A DNA stretch of 64,000 nucleotides, from contig NZ_NISI01000012.1 in NCBI RefSeq assembly GCF_002205845.1, positions 62,001 to 126,000 on the forward strand, read 5' to 3'. The DNA comes from Roseateles puraquae. GTDB lineage: Bacteria > Pseudomonadota > Gammaproteobacteria > Burkholderiales > Burkholderiaceae_C. The notes beneath the pieces were generated by a model. That model saw only the letters and a list, made by a program, of their open reading frames with translations, was not told the DNA's origin and did not search any database. The position numbers and the translations under genes are program-made. Below, piece by piece: positions 37,495-46,203 of the stretch (position 1 is the first letter of the stretch; every line of letters begins with the position of its first letter).

Positions 37495-38052
37495 TCAGGG
37501 TCGCAGCTCGCCCAGCTCGCCGTCCGTCAGCGGCTTGCCCAACGCGGCGCCGATCAGCATCTTCACGCCGGCCACGGCGTCACCATGCTTGTTGTCCCAG
37601 TACTGGCCGACCGTAGGCTTCACGCCGATGACGCTGATGCACGGATCCTCCTTGCCCTGCGGGAACCAGGTGCGGGCCAGGGGTGTCCAGAGCTTGTCGA
37701 TCAGCGCGCGGTCTTCCGACAACTGGGCCTGGCCACTCAGGTGCATGAAGCCCGAATGCTCCGAGGCCTGGAAGTACAGCTCCACCTGCGGGTTGGCCGC
37801 GATCTGGGCGTTCTTGTGGCTGTGCTTGTCACTCAGGAACCAGATCGTGCCGTCCTCGTCACAGGCGCGCACGCCCATCGGTCGCACGCCGCCATGGGTC
37901 ACCAGGAAACAGGTATCGGCCTTGTCGACGATTTCCTTGATCTTTTCGGCGGCGCCCGCGCCGGCCAGGTCGCGGCGCAGGTCGTCGAGTTCGCGGTCGG
38001 CGTGGGTGGGGGTCAGGTCCTGGCTGGGGGGATTCATCAGCGGTGCGTTCAT
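37495..38052 (-). CDS. Pyridoxamine 5'-phosphate oxidase-fold protein (general stress protein 26-like)
   Basis: This 185-residue flavin-binding split-barrel protein has TCFLVTHGGVRPMGVRACDEDG, TIWFLSDKHSHKNAQI and VELYFQASEHSGFMHLSG, the pattern of the YzzA/general stress protein 26 group. Family members bind FMN or FAD; the reaction is not established. The C-terminal KPTVGQYWDNKHGDAV resembles the substrate-facing part of close homologues. GGAGACC precedes the ATG at 38052. It is convergent with the Crp-like gene, 28 bases away, with a small GC hairpin in the gap. Confidence 0.85.
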   Translation of the reverse strand: MNAPLMNPPSQDLTPTHADRELDDLRRDLAGAGAAEKIKEIVDKADTCFLVTHGGVRPMGVRACDEDGTIWFLSDKHSHKNAQIAANPQVELYFQASEHSGFMHLSGQAQLSEDRALIDKLWTPLARTWFPQGKEDPCISVIGVKPTVGQYWDNKHGDAVAGVKMLIGAALGKPLTDGELGELRP

Positions 38053-38157
38053 GGCGGTCTCCGGAAGAAGGGGATGGCGCCAAGTTAGGCCCCACCCGCA
38101 GTCCCGGGTGTAGGCCGCCAGCCCGTCACCGGCTCAGCCGTGGGCTCAGCGGTCGGC

Positions 38158-38844
38158 TCAGCGCAGGGCGGTGAACCAGCGGCCCCAGCGCGGCGCCATG
38201 CGCCAGCCGTCCTCGCCCAGCCAGTCGGCTGCCACCAGCACATGGTGGGCGCGGCCGATCAGCTTCTCGCGGGGCACGGTGCCGATGTAGCGCGAGTCCT
38301 CGCTGTTGTCGCGGTTGTCGCCCAGCAGGAAGAACTCATCCGCCGGCACGGTGCGCTCCGCGAAGTCGCGCCGCGCGGTCACGCCGGGTAGGAACTGCAC
38401 CGCGTGCGAATGGCCAGGCAGTTGCTCGGTCGCCCGCACCGCAGCCACCGGCCAGCCGGGCGCGAGCTGCTCGCCGACCGTGCGGCGGTCGGTGTAGGCG
38501 AGCGGCTGCCCATTCAGGATCAACACGCCGCCCTGCATCGCGATGCGGTCACCCGGCAGCCCGACGATGCGCTTGATGAGGCGCGTGCCGCCCGCCGGCG
38601 AGCTGAGGGTGACGATGTCGCCCCGCTGAGGCTCGGCCAGCGGCAGCAGCACCACGTCGGTCAGCGGCAGCTTGAGGTCATAGGCCAGCCGGTTGACCAG
38701 CACCACATCGCCTTCCAGCAGCGTGGGGCGCATCGAGGCGGAAGGAATGGGGTTCCAGTCCGCCACGGCGGTGCGGAAGAGGCCGAAGCCAAGCAGGAAG
38801 AGCAGGAAGCCGCGGTTCTCGCGGAGGGTGCGTCGCAGGTTCAT
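38158..38844 (-). CDS. lepB: Signal peptidase I
   Basis: The product has 228 residues. One membrane segment (residues 12-30) is followed by the catalytic Ser in PIPSASMRPTLLEGD, the general-base Lys in RLIKRIVGLPGD, and the GDNRDNSEDSRYIG box of the family. It cleaves signal peptides on the outer face of the inner membrane. It is shorter than the usual betaproteobacterial LepB, which has two membrane segments and sits upstream of rnc, so it is probably a second signal peptidase. The neighbours give no dedicated substrate. Confidence 0.9.
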   Translation of the reverse strand: MNLRRTLRENRGFLLFLLGFGLFRTAVADWNPIPSASMRPTLLEGDVVLVNRLAYDLKLPLTDVVLLPLAEPQRGDIVTLSSPAGGTRLIKRIVGLPGDRIAMQGGVLILNGQPLAYTDRRTVGEQLAPGWPVAAVRATEQLPGHSHAVQFLPGVTARRDFAERTVPADEFFLLGDNRDNSEDSRYIGTVPREKLIGRAHHVLVAADWLGEDGWRMAPRWGRWFTALR

Positions 38845-39036
38845 GGCGGCATGCTGGCCCGACAGGCCGGTCGGGCGGGGCCGCAGCGGGCGAATGGCAG
38901 GCCGGGCAGGCCGAATGGCGGCGGGCGCGCCTGAGTGGTGGGGTAGCCGGTGATGTCCTACGGTCTTCAGGCGCCCCAGCCGGCCGCTGGGGAAAGCAAA
39001 ACGGCCTATCGTTGCGGCAATTCCACGGGAGCCTCC

Positions 39037-39537
39037 ATGCAGCTGACCCAGCGTTCCACCCCCTTCCAGGCCGCCGCCCTGCTGGGCTGGCTGGTGTTCG
39101 TGTTCGTCTTTGCCGGGCTTGGCGCGGTCGGCTCCAGCAATGCGCCGGGCTTCTATGCCGAGCTGGCCAAACCCGGCTGGGCGCCGCCGGCTTCGGTTTT
39201 CGGCCCGGTGTGGTCAGTGCTCTACCTGTTGATGGCGGTGTCGGCCTGGCTGGTGTGGCGCGAGGCCGCCCACCCGGGGCGGCGCGCCGCGCTGACGCTG
39301 TTCGTCGTGCAGCTGGTGGCCAATGCGCTGTGGTCGTGGCTGTTCTTCGCCTGGCGCACCGGGGCCGGCGCGTTTGCGGACGTGCTGCTGATGCTGGTGC
39401 TCATCGTCGCGACCATGGTGGCCTTCTGGCGCATCCGCAGGCCCGCGGCGCTGCTGATGCTGCCGTATCTCGCCTGGGTCAGCTTCGCGTCGGTGCTGAC
39501 CTGGACGGTGTGGCAGGCCAACCCGCAGTTGCTCTAA
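39037..39537 (+). CDS. tspO: TspO/MBR family tryptophan-rich sensory protein
   Basis: This 166-residue protein has five hydrophobic helices. FYAELAKPGWAPPASVFGPV and WSVLYLLMAVSAWLVWREA are the hallmark TspO motifs, and LVANALWSWLFFAW contains the WSxLFF-type signature. TspO binds porphyrins and, in Rhodobacter, tunes photosynthesis genes under oxygen. The ATG at 39037 is chosen because the first helix follows at the usual distance. It is convergent with the cyclase gene, with a single base between the two stops. Confidence 0.92.
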   Translation: MQLTQRSTPFQAAALLGWLVFVFVFAGLGAVGSSNAPGFYAELAKPGWAPPASVFGPVWSVLYLLMAVSAWLVWREAAHPGRRAALTLFVVQLVANALWSWLFFAWRTGAGAFADVLLMLVLIVATMVAFWRIRRPAALLMLPYLAWVSFASVLTWTVWQANPQLL

Positions 39538-39538
39538 G

Positions 39539-40684
39539 TCACGACAACGCCGCCACCACCCGATCGCGTCCCGCTGCCTTGGCCTCGTAAAGCGCACCAT
39601 CGGCTCGGCGCAGCACGGCCTGGAGATCGGTGTCGCCCGCGGTGTACACCGACACCCCGATGCTCACGGTCACCGGAACGCGCTGGCCGTCGTCCGACAC
39701 GCGGCGCGCGATGCGCTCGGCGAGCAGGGTCGCGTCGTGCAGGGTCGTGTGGGGCAGCAGCACGCAGAACTCTTCGCCACCCCAGCGGCCCACGTGGTCA
39801 TCGGCGCGCAGCGCCTTGCGAAGGCTGGCCGAGACGCCCTTGAGCACGCGGTCGCCTTCGGCGTGGCCGTGCTGGTCGTTGATGGTCTTGAAGTGGTCGA
39901 TGTCCACCATCAGCAGCGCATAACCGGCCTGGCCTGACGCGGCACCCGCATGCACCGCCTCCAGGTGCTGCAGCAGGCCGCGGCGGTTGAGTGCGCCGGT
40001 CAATTCATCCGTCTGCGCCTGCTGGCCCAGGCGGTGCAGCACGCGGCCGAGCACCAGGCGGATGTGCACCAGGTTCAGCAGCCCGCCGACGAACAGCACG
40101 GCGATCGCCAGCGGAATGTTGGCGTGCACGGGTGCATCGATCGAGATCTTGGTGGTGGCGCCCACCATCAGCGCCTGCACGCCACGCACCGTCAGGGCGG
40201 CGGCCAGCAGCGTGTAGCCGGCGGCCGCCACCGGCGCGAAGATCGGCGTGGCTGCACGGCCCTGGCGCCACATCAGCCGCACGCTGGCGGCCATCATCGC
40301 GGCGCAGCCGAAGCACACCACCGCCACGCGCAACCCGTGGCCGTTGTCCATCAGGAAGCTCGCCGCGACGACACCCGCTGCGGCCGCCAGGCCCAGGGCG
40401 TAGGGCGTGAGCGGCAGGCGCCGGCCCCAGTGCAGCGCCAGGCCGCGGTGCTCGCACATCGACGCGGCGATGATCAGCAGATCGGCCAGGTTGCGCGGTG
40501 CGCTGCCGCTGTCCCAGGGCGGCACGAACAGCATCAGGCCGGTGGCCAGCATGAACCAGAACAGCGCGAAATGACCCTCGGCCTCCCGCCAGCGCCGCGC
40601 CATGCGGGCGGTCATCGCCCACACCAGCGCATGCACCAGGAACTGCACGGAAACGAGCGCGATCAGCAGGGGTTGCGCGGTCAC
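39539..40684 (-). CDS. Membrane diguanylate cyclase (GGDEF)
   Basis: The product is 381 residues from a GTG at 40684. Seven or so hydrophobic helices occupy residues 5-220. The GGDEF domain has [37 protein letters not shown] and [16 protein letters not shown] five residues before GGEEF is a complete I-site. An active, feedback-inhibited cyclic di-GMP synthase is expected. The start codon is uncertain: upstream sequence lacks a clear ribosome site, but later ATGs would remove the first helix. Confidence 0.88.
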   Translation of the reverse strand: MTAQPLLIALVSVQFLVHALVWAMTARMARRWREAEGHFALFWFMLATGLMLFVPPWDSGSAPRNLADLLIIAASMCEHRGLALHWGRRLPLTPYALGLAAAAGVVAASFLMDNGHGLRVAVVCFGCAAMMAASVRLMWRQGRAATPIFAPVAAAGYTLLAAALTVRGVQALMVGATTKISIDAPVHANIPLAIAVLFVGGLLNLVHIRLVLGRVLHRLGQQAQTDELTGALNRRGLLQHLEAVHAGAASGQAGYALLMVDIDHFKTINDQHGHAEGDRVLKGVSASLRKALRADDHVGRWGGEEFCVLLPHTTLHDATLLAERIARRVSDDGQRVPVTVSIGVSVYTAGDTDLQAVLRRADGALYEAKAAGRDRVVAALS

Positions 40685-40742
40685 GGGAGGCGGGGGCTGC
40701 GAGGGAGGCCCCAGTGTGCCTGGGGCACGGGGTGCGCGGGGC

Positions 40743-42143
40743 TCACGAGCCCGCCTTGGCGGCCGGCGCGTCTTGCGCCGCCCAGCGCAACAGCGCATCC
40801 AGCACGCCGCGCCCGGCCTGCGCCTGGGCGTGGTTGATCACGGCCACCAGCACCCAGCGCCGGCCCGAGGGGGCGTCCACGATGCCGGCCAGGGCCGTCA
40901 CGTCGCGCAGCGAGCCGGTTTTCAGGTGGGCCCGCCCGGTGGCCGCGCCAAAACGCCCCGGCTGGCGCGACAGCGTGCCGTCCAGCCCCGCCACCGGCAG
41001 CGAGGCCAGCAGCTCCGGCATCCAGGGCTGGCCCCAGGCCCAGCGCAGCAGCGCGGCGAGCTGGGCGGGGCTGATGCGGGTCTCGCGGGCCAGGCCCGAG
41101 CCGTTGACGACCCGCGTCGGCGGCGTGTTGCCGGCATGGACGTCCAGCCACGCCTGCAGCCAGGCGGCCGCGGTGTCGGGCGAGGGGGCCGGCACCCCGG
41201 CTGCGCGGGCCAGCGTGAGCAGCAGTTGCTGGGCGCCGAGGTTGCTGCTGTTCTTGTTGATGTCGCGCAGCGCCTCTGCCAGCGTGGGCCCTGGCCAGAA
41301 GAGGGTGGGGGCGGCAGCCGGGGCCGCGGCCTCGATCACCAGGGCGTTGTCGCCGCGCCAGGCGATGCCGGCCTCGCCCAGCATCAGCGCCAGCAGCCGG
41401 CCGGGGTAGGTGGCCGGGTCGGGGTCGGCCAGCGTCCAGCTCTGCTCGCCGCAGGCGGCCGGGAAGCTGCCGGCAAAACGCGGTCGCTGGCCGGCGGCCC
41501 ATTGCAGCTTCAGCGCGCTGCGCCAGTCGCCGCAGGGCGCGGTGGTGGTGGGCACGGTCTGGGGCGGGTCCAGCGGCGGGTCGGCGGTGATGCGGGCCTG
41601 AGCGCCGTCCACCCGCACGCTGTAGGTGATGGCCTTGGCGTTCAACAGCAGGGCCTCGGGCTGGGCGTTGCCGACGCGCCAGGGTTCGCCGTCGAAATCG
41701 CCCGGTGCCGCGGTGCCGGGCGTGAAGGCGCTGCGGTCCAGCCGCAGCGGGCCGCGCAGCTCGGTCACGCCCAGGCGCTTGAGACCGGCCCACAGCCGCT
41801 CGGTGCCCAGGCGGGGGTCGCCGCTGCCCTGCACGGCCAGGCCGCCGTCTTCGGTCAGCCACACCGGGGTCTGCCATTGCCACGCGGGCCCGAGCGTCTC
41901 CAGCGCGGCCATGCTGGTGACCAGCTTGGTGAGCGACGCCGGGTTCATCGGCGTGGCGGCCTGCCAGGCCAGGCGGGGCTCGGGCTCGTCCAGGGCCTGG
42001 ACGACCACGCCGAGGGCGGTCGGGGGCAGGTTGGCCTGGCGCAGCGCGACCTGGACCGACAGGGGCAGCCCCTGGGCGGCCACCCCCCCGATCCACGCCC
42101 CGATCCATCCCCCCAAGAGCCATGCCCGAGCCTGTTTGCGCAT
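40743..42143 (-). CDS. dacB: D-alanyl-D-alanine carboxypeptidase/endopeptidase (PBP4, peptidase S13)
   Basis: This 466-residue precursor has an N-terminal signal segment. The three penicillin-binding active-site motifs are SxxK in PASLTKLVTS, SxN in NKNSSNLGAQ, and KTG in LKTGSLRDVT. A long insertion between the first two (GSGDPRLGTERL, FDGEPWRVGN) is typical of the S13/DacB class. It trims peptidoglycan peptides and cleaves cross-links in the periplasm. It is divergent from tsaB by 23 bases. Confidence 0.93.
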   Translation of the reverse strand: MRKQARAWLLGGWIGAWIGGVAAQGLPLSVQVALRQANLPPTALGVVVQALDEPEPRLAWQAATPMNPASLTKLVTSMAALETLGPAWQWQTPVWLTEDGGLAVQGSGDPRLGTERLWAGLKRLGVTELRGPLRLDRSAFTPGTAAPGDFDGEPWRVGNAQPEALLLNAKAITYSVRVDGAQARITADPPLDPPQTVPTTTAPCGDWRSALKLQWAAGQRPRFAGSFPAACGEQSWTLADPDPATYPGRLLALMLGEAGIAWRGDNALVIEAAAPAAAPTLFWPGPTLAEALRDINKNSSNLGAQQLLLTLARAAGVPAPSPDTAAAWLQAWLDVHAGNTPPTRVVNGSGLARETRISPAQLAALLRWAWGQPWMPELLASLPVAGLDGTLSRQPGRFGAATGRAHLKTGSLRDVTALAGIVDAPSGRRWVLVAVINHAQAQAGRGVLDALLRWAAQDAPAAKAGS

Positions 42144-42166
42144 GACCCGAAAGTTACACTGCCCCG

Positions 42167-42850
42167 ATGCCCTTCCTCCTGGCCCTCGACAGCTCCACCG
42201 ACACGATGGCCGTGGCCCTCGTGACACCGGCGCAGACCCGGGTTTTCGAGGCCGCCGGCGGCGCCCAGGCTTCGGCGCGGCTGTTGCCTGAGGTCAAGGC
42301 GCTGCTGGCGGAGGCCGGCGTGACCCTGGCCGAGTTGGAGGCCGTCGCCTTCGGCCAGGGGCCCGGCGCCTTCACCGGCCTGCGCACCGCCTGCGCGGTG
42401 GCCCAGGGCCTGGCCTTCGGGCTGGGCAAGCCCGTGCTGGCCGTGGACAGCCTCATGCTGGTGGCGGAGGACGCCCGCGCCCAGGGCGCCGGCGACGACG
42501 TCTGGGTCGCGATGGACGCCCGCATGGGCGAGATCTACGCCGCCCACTACCGCCACGATGGCGGCAGCTGGCAGGTGCTCGACGCCCCGGCCTTGTACGC
42601 ACCCGCCGCGCTGGCTGCCCACTGGGGCCGGCCCGCCGCCGCGGCCGGGTCCGCGCTCACCGAGTACGCCGAGGCCCTGGGCCCGGTAGCGCCAGCCTGG
42701 CCCCAGGCCCGCTCGCGTGCCGCGGCGCTCGGTGCCCTGGCGCTGGCGGCCTGGCAGCGCGGCGAGACCCGCGACGCCGCCGAGGCGCTGCCGGTCTATA
42801 TCCGCGACAAGGTGGCCCTCACCACCGCGGAGCGGGAGCAGCGCGCATGA
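42167..42850 (+). CDS. tsaB: tRNA threonylcarbamoyladenosine biosynthesis protein TsaB
   Basis: This 227-residue member of the ASKHA fold has LLALDSSTDTMAVAL at the start, VAFGQGPGAFTGLRTACAVAQ and VAMDARMGEIYAAHY. TsaB supports TsaD and TsaE in making the t6A37 modification of ANN-decoding tRNAs. The stop overlaps the start of rimI, the common partner. This is the first gene of a five-gene chain in which every next start overlaps or nearly touches the previous stop. Confidence 0.93.
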   Translation: MPFLLALDSSTDTMAVALVTPAQTRVFEAAGGAQASARLLPEVKALLAEAGVTLAELEAVAFGQGPGAFTGLRTACAVAQGLAFGLGKPVLAVDSLMLVAEDARAQGAGDDVWVAMDARMGEIYAAHYRHDGGSWQVLDAPALYAPAALAAHWGRPAAAAGSALTEYAEALGPVAPAWPQARSRAAALGALALAAWQRGETRDAAEALPVYIRDKVALTTAEREQRA

Positions 42851-43329
42851 ACGCCGTGGTGCAGCCCGGCCTGCCGCCGTTCGAGGCCGCCGTGATGCGC
42901 GTGCCCGACCTGACCGAGGTCATGGCCGCTGAGCGCCAGGCCTACCCCGTGCCCTGGACGCACGGCAATTTCGTCGACTCGCTCGCCGCCGACTACCCCG
43001 CCGAGGTGCTGCGCGGCCCGCGCGCCGAGCTGCTGGGCTACTGGGTGGCCATGCCCGGGGCCGATGAGATGCATCTGCTGAACATCACCGTGGTACCGGC
43101 CTGGCAGGGGCGCGGCCTGGCCGTGGTCATGTTGGACCGCCTGGTGGACGAATGCCGCCGCCGCGGGCTGATGCAGCTGTGGCTGGAAGTGCGGGTCAGC
43201 AACGAGCGCGCGCGCGACGTGTATCGGCGCTACGGCTTCACCGAAGTCGGCCGGCGGCGCGCCTATTACCCGGTGGTGCAAGGCCCCCGCGAGGACGCCA
43301 TCCTCATGAGCCTGGGAGTCAGCTCATGA
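42847..43329 (+). CDS. rimI: Ribosomal protein S18-alanine N-acetyltransferase
   Basis: This 160-residue GNAT has the RimI core: WTHGNFVDSLAADYPAEVLR, MHLLNITVVPAWQGRGLAVV with the acetyl-CoA P-loop (QGRGLA), WLEVRVSNERARDVYRRYGF and VGRRRAYYP. It acetylates the N-terminus of ribosomal protein S18. Its ATG overlaps the tsaB stop by four bases, and its TGA overlaps the next start (ATGA). Confidence 0.93.
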   Translation: MNAVVQPGLPPFEAAVMRVPDLTEVMAAERQAYPVPWTHGNFVDSLAADYPAEVLRGPRAELLGYWVAMPGADEMHLLNITVVPAWQGRGLAVVMLDRLVDECRRRGLMQLWLEVRVSNERARDVYRRYGFTEVGRRRAYYPVVQGPREDAILMSLGVSS

Positions 43330-44114
43330 GCTGGGACGAACGCCAGAGGGCCATGCTGGCCGAGATGGGTTACCGCCTTCCGGTGGCACTGGACCCCACG
43401 CCCGAGCCCGAGGCCGCCGAGCCGGAACCCATCGTCGTGGCTGCACCGCCGCCGCCGGTGATGCGCGTGGCCGTGCCGGCGCCGGCGGCGGTCATGGCGC
43501 CGCCGGCCATGACGCAGGCTGCTCCTGCGCAGGCTGCGGACTTCGCCGGGCTGGACCTGCCCGCCCTGCGCGACGCTGTCGCCGCCTGCCGCGGCTGCGG
43601 CTTGTGCGAGCAGCGCCGGCACGCGGTATTTGGCCAGGGCGCGCTGCAGCAGGCGCAATGGCTCGTCGTGACCGATCCGCCGGACGAGTCGGAGGACGCC
43701 AGCGGCGACAGCCAGCCGGGCGACGCCGGTCGGCTGCTGGACCGCATGCTCCAGGCCGCCGGCCAGCGCCGGGCCGGCGACGACGCGACCGCCTTCGTCA
43801 CGCCGCTGGTCAAGTGCCGCCCGCCGCGCGGCCGGGCCCCGCAGCCGGCTGAGCTGGAGGCTTGCGATGCCGTGCTGGCACGCCAGGTGGCCCTGCTGCA
43901 GCCGCGCGTGGTGCTGGCCATGGGCCTGCAGGCGGCGCGCCGCCTGACCGGCACCACCGAGCCGCTGGGCCGGCTGCGTGGCCGGGTGCACCAGTGGCGC
44001 GGCCTGCCGGTGGTGGTCACGTTCGCGCCGGGCTACCTGCTGCGTTCCGGGGCCGACAAGGCCGGTGCCTGGGACGACCTGCGTCTGGCCCTGTCCCTGC
44101 TGCGCGCCTCATGA
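43326..44114 (+). CDS. Uracil-DNA glycosylase superfamily protein (family 4-like) with altered catalytic motifs
   Basis: This 262-residue protein has a variable Pro/Ala-rich N-terminus (residues 20-70) and a UDG-fold domain. The four Fe-S Cys of family 4 are in place (C88 and C91 in CRGCGLCEQR, C164 in VKCRPPRGR, C180). GDAGRLLDRML also fits. Motif A, normally GExPG, reads TDPPD at 116-120. Motif B, normally HPxxLLR, reads APGYLLR at 234-240, so the His is Ala. It may have lost glycosylase activity or changed substrate. The ATGA overlaps on both sides show tight coupling in the tsaB operon. Confidence 0.75.
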   Translation: MSWDERQRAMLAEMGYRLPVALDPTPEPEAAEPEPIVVAAPPPPVMRVAVPAPAAVMAPPAMTQAAPAQAADFAGLDLPALRDAVAACRGCGLCEQRRHAVFGQGALQQAQWLVVTDPPDESEDASGDSQPGDAGRLLDRMLQAAGQRRAGDDATAFVTPLVKCRPPRGRAPQPAELEACDAVLARQVALLQPRVVLAMGLQAARRLTGTTEPLGRLRGRVHQWRGLPVVVTFAPGYLLRSGADKAGAWDDLRLALSLLRAS

Positions 44115-46198
44115 GGGACCCGGTGAGCGCTTCCCAGGCCCTCGATCTGCAGGCGCAGGCGCTGGATGCCGCGCGCTTTCGCATGCTGGCCGACCATGTG
44201 CCGGCCTGGATCGCCCTCTACGGCGCGGCCGACCATCGCTGCCTGTTCGCCAACCGGGGCTATGCCGAGGCCTTCGGGCTGACGCAGCAGTCGATCATCG
44301 GCAAGCACTTCAGCGAGATCGTCGGCGCCCAGGCCTATGAAGAGGTGCGCGGACCGGTGGAAGAGCTGGTGCGCGAGCTCAAGCCGGTGGTGTACGAGCG
44401 GCTGCTGGCGCATCCAAGCGGCGAGGAGGCTTACCTCGAGATCCACCTCATCCCGCAGTTCGACGAGCACGGCGTGCTGCTCGGCAGCTGGGTGCTGGTG
44501 TATGACATCACCCGCCACCGCGTGGCCGAGCGCCGGCTGCGCGAGTCCGAGGCGCGGCTGGACAAGTTCATGCAGGCCACGGTGGAGGGCATCCTTTTCC
44601 ATCGCGATGGCGTGATGACTGATGTCAACGTGCCGCTGTGCGAGCTGACCGGCTGGCCGCGGCACGAGCTCATCGGCAAGCATGTGATGGCCTTCGTCGC
44701 CGAGGACGAAGTGCCCAAGGTGCGCGAGGTGATGCGCCTCGGGCAGGAGCTGCGCTACGAGACCGTCATCCTGCACCGCGACGGGTCGCGCATTCCGGTG
44801 GAGCTCATCATGCGCACGCTGGAGCGCGACCAGGAGCGGCTGCGCATGGCCGTGGTCCGCGACATCCGCGACCGGCTCGCCAACGAAGCCCGCATCCAGC
44901 ACCTGGCCCACCATGACGGCCTGACCGGCCTGCTCAACCGCACGGCCTTCATGGACCGCATGGCCCTGCTGATGCGCCGCGCCGAGCGCCGCGGCGAGAT
45001 GCTGGCGCTGCTGTTCATCGACCTCGACAACTTCAAGCGCGTCAACGACAGCCTCGGCCACCTCGAAGGCGACCAGGTGCTGACCACCGTGTCGGAGCGC
45101 CTCCTCGGCGCGCTGCGCGGCAGCGACCTGGTGGGGCGCTTCGGCGGCGATGAGTTCGTGGTGCTGCTGTCCGACCTGGAGAGCCGCGACGATATCCGTG
45201 TCGTGCTGGAAGCACTGCTGTCGGTCGTCGAGGTGCCGGTCAAGGCTGACGGTCGCGCGCTGTCGGTCACGCCGTCCATCGGCGTGGCGGTCTTCCCCGA
45301 CCATGGCCGCAAGGCCGAGGAACTCATCCAGCACGCCGACACGGCCATGTACCGCGCCAAGGCCCGCGGCCGGGCCACCTACCAGTTCTTCGAGCCGGCC
45401 CTGGCCGAAACCGCCTACGCCGATCTGGTGCTGGAAGCCGAGCTGGCCCAGGGCCTGACGCGCAACGAGTTCGAACTGTTCTTCCAACCGCAGGTCGAGG
45501 CGGCCACGGGCCAGCTCAGCGGGGCCGAGGCGCTGCTGCGCTGGCGGCATCCACAGCGCGGGCTGCTGAGCCCGGACAGCTTCATCTTCGTGGCCGAGCG
45601 CCACCGCCTCATGCTGGCGCTGGGCGAATGGGTGCTGCGCGAGGCGGCCACCACCGCGCGTCGCTGGCGCGAGCAGGGCCTGACGCGAGGACTGGGCGCG
45701 ATGCGCATCGCGGTCAACCTGTCGCGGATGCAGTTCAACCTCGACGGCTTTGGCGACATCGTGCGGCGCGTGCTCGCGGAGGCCGGCGCGCCAGGCCAGT
45801 GGCTGGAGCTGGAGCTGACCGAGCGCATGCTGATCGAAGACGTCGAGCACGCGCCGACCACGCTGGCCGCGCTGCGCGCCCAGGGCCTGACGGTGTCGGT
45901 CGACGACTTCGGCACCGGCTACACCTCGCTGGCCCACCTGACCGAGCTGCCGCTGGACAAGCTCAAAATCGACCAGAGCTTCGTGGCCCGGCTGCCAGAC
46001 GATGTCGGCGCCCAGGCCATCACCCGCGCCATCGTGCAGATGGCCGTGGGCCTGGGGCTGACCGTCACCGCCGAGGGGGTGCGCACCGCGGCGCAGTGGC
46101 AGCTGCTGGCGAGCTGGGGCTGCCAGCAGTTCCAGGGTGAACTGGTGGGGGCGCCGATGTCGGCCGCCGATTTCGAAGCCTGGGTGAAGGCCCGGTGA
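44111..46198 (+). CDS. PAS-PAS-GGDEF-EAL cyclic di-GMP turnover protein
   Basis: This 695-residue cytosolic protein has two PAS domains (about 25-140 and 150-265), then GGDEF (about 275-440; IDLDNFKRVNDSLGH, RFGGDEFVVLL) with an intact RGSD I-site, then EAL (about 450-690). The EAL domain keeps GAEALLRWRHP, VDDFGTGYTSL, LKIDQSFV and TAEGVRTA, so both synthesis and hydrolysis of cyclic di-GMP are possible. Its ATG overlaps the glycosylase-like stop (ATGA). Presence in an operon with tRNA and ribosome modification genes is unusual. Confidence 0.9.
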   Translation: MRDPVSASQALDLQAQALDAARFRMLADHVPAWIALYGAADHRCLFANRGYAEAFGLTQQSIIGKHFSEIVGAQAYEEVRGPVEELVRELKPVVYERLLAHPSGEEAYLEIHLIPQFDEHGVLLGSWVLVYDITRHRVAERRLRESEARLDKFMQATVEGILFHRDGVMTDVNVPLCELTGWPRHELIGKHVMAFVAEDEVPKVREVMRLGQELRYETVILHRDGSRIPVELIMRTLERDQERLRMAVVRDIRDRLANEARIQHLAHHDGLTGLLNRTAFMDRMALLMRRAERRGEMLALLFIDLDNFKRVNDSLGHLEGDQVLTTVSERLLGALRGSDLVGRFGGDEFVVLLSDLESRDDIRVVLEALLSVVEVPVKADGRALSVTPSIGVAVFPDHGRKAEELIQHADTAMYRAKARGRATYQFFEPALAETAYADLVLEAELAQGLTRNEFELFFQPQVEAATGQLSGAEALLRWRHPQRGLLSPDSFIFVAERHRLMLALGEWVLREAATTARRWREQGLTRGLGAMRIAVNLSRMQFNLDGFGDIVRRVLAEAGAPGQWLELELTERMLIEDVEHAPTTLAALRAQGLTVSVDDFGTGYTSLAHLTELPLDKLKIDQSFVARLPDDVGAQAITRAIVQMAVGLGLTVTAEGVRTAAQWQLLASWGCQQFQGELVGAPMSAADFEAWVKAR

Positions 46199-46203
46199 AC
46201 CGC

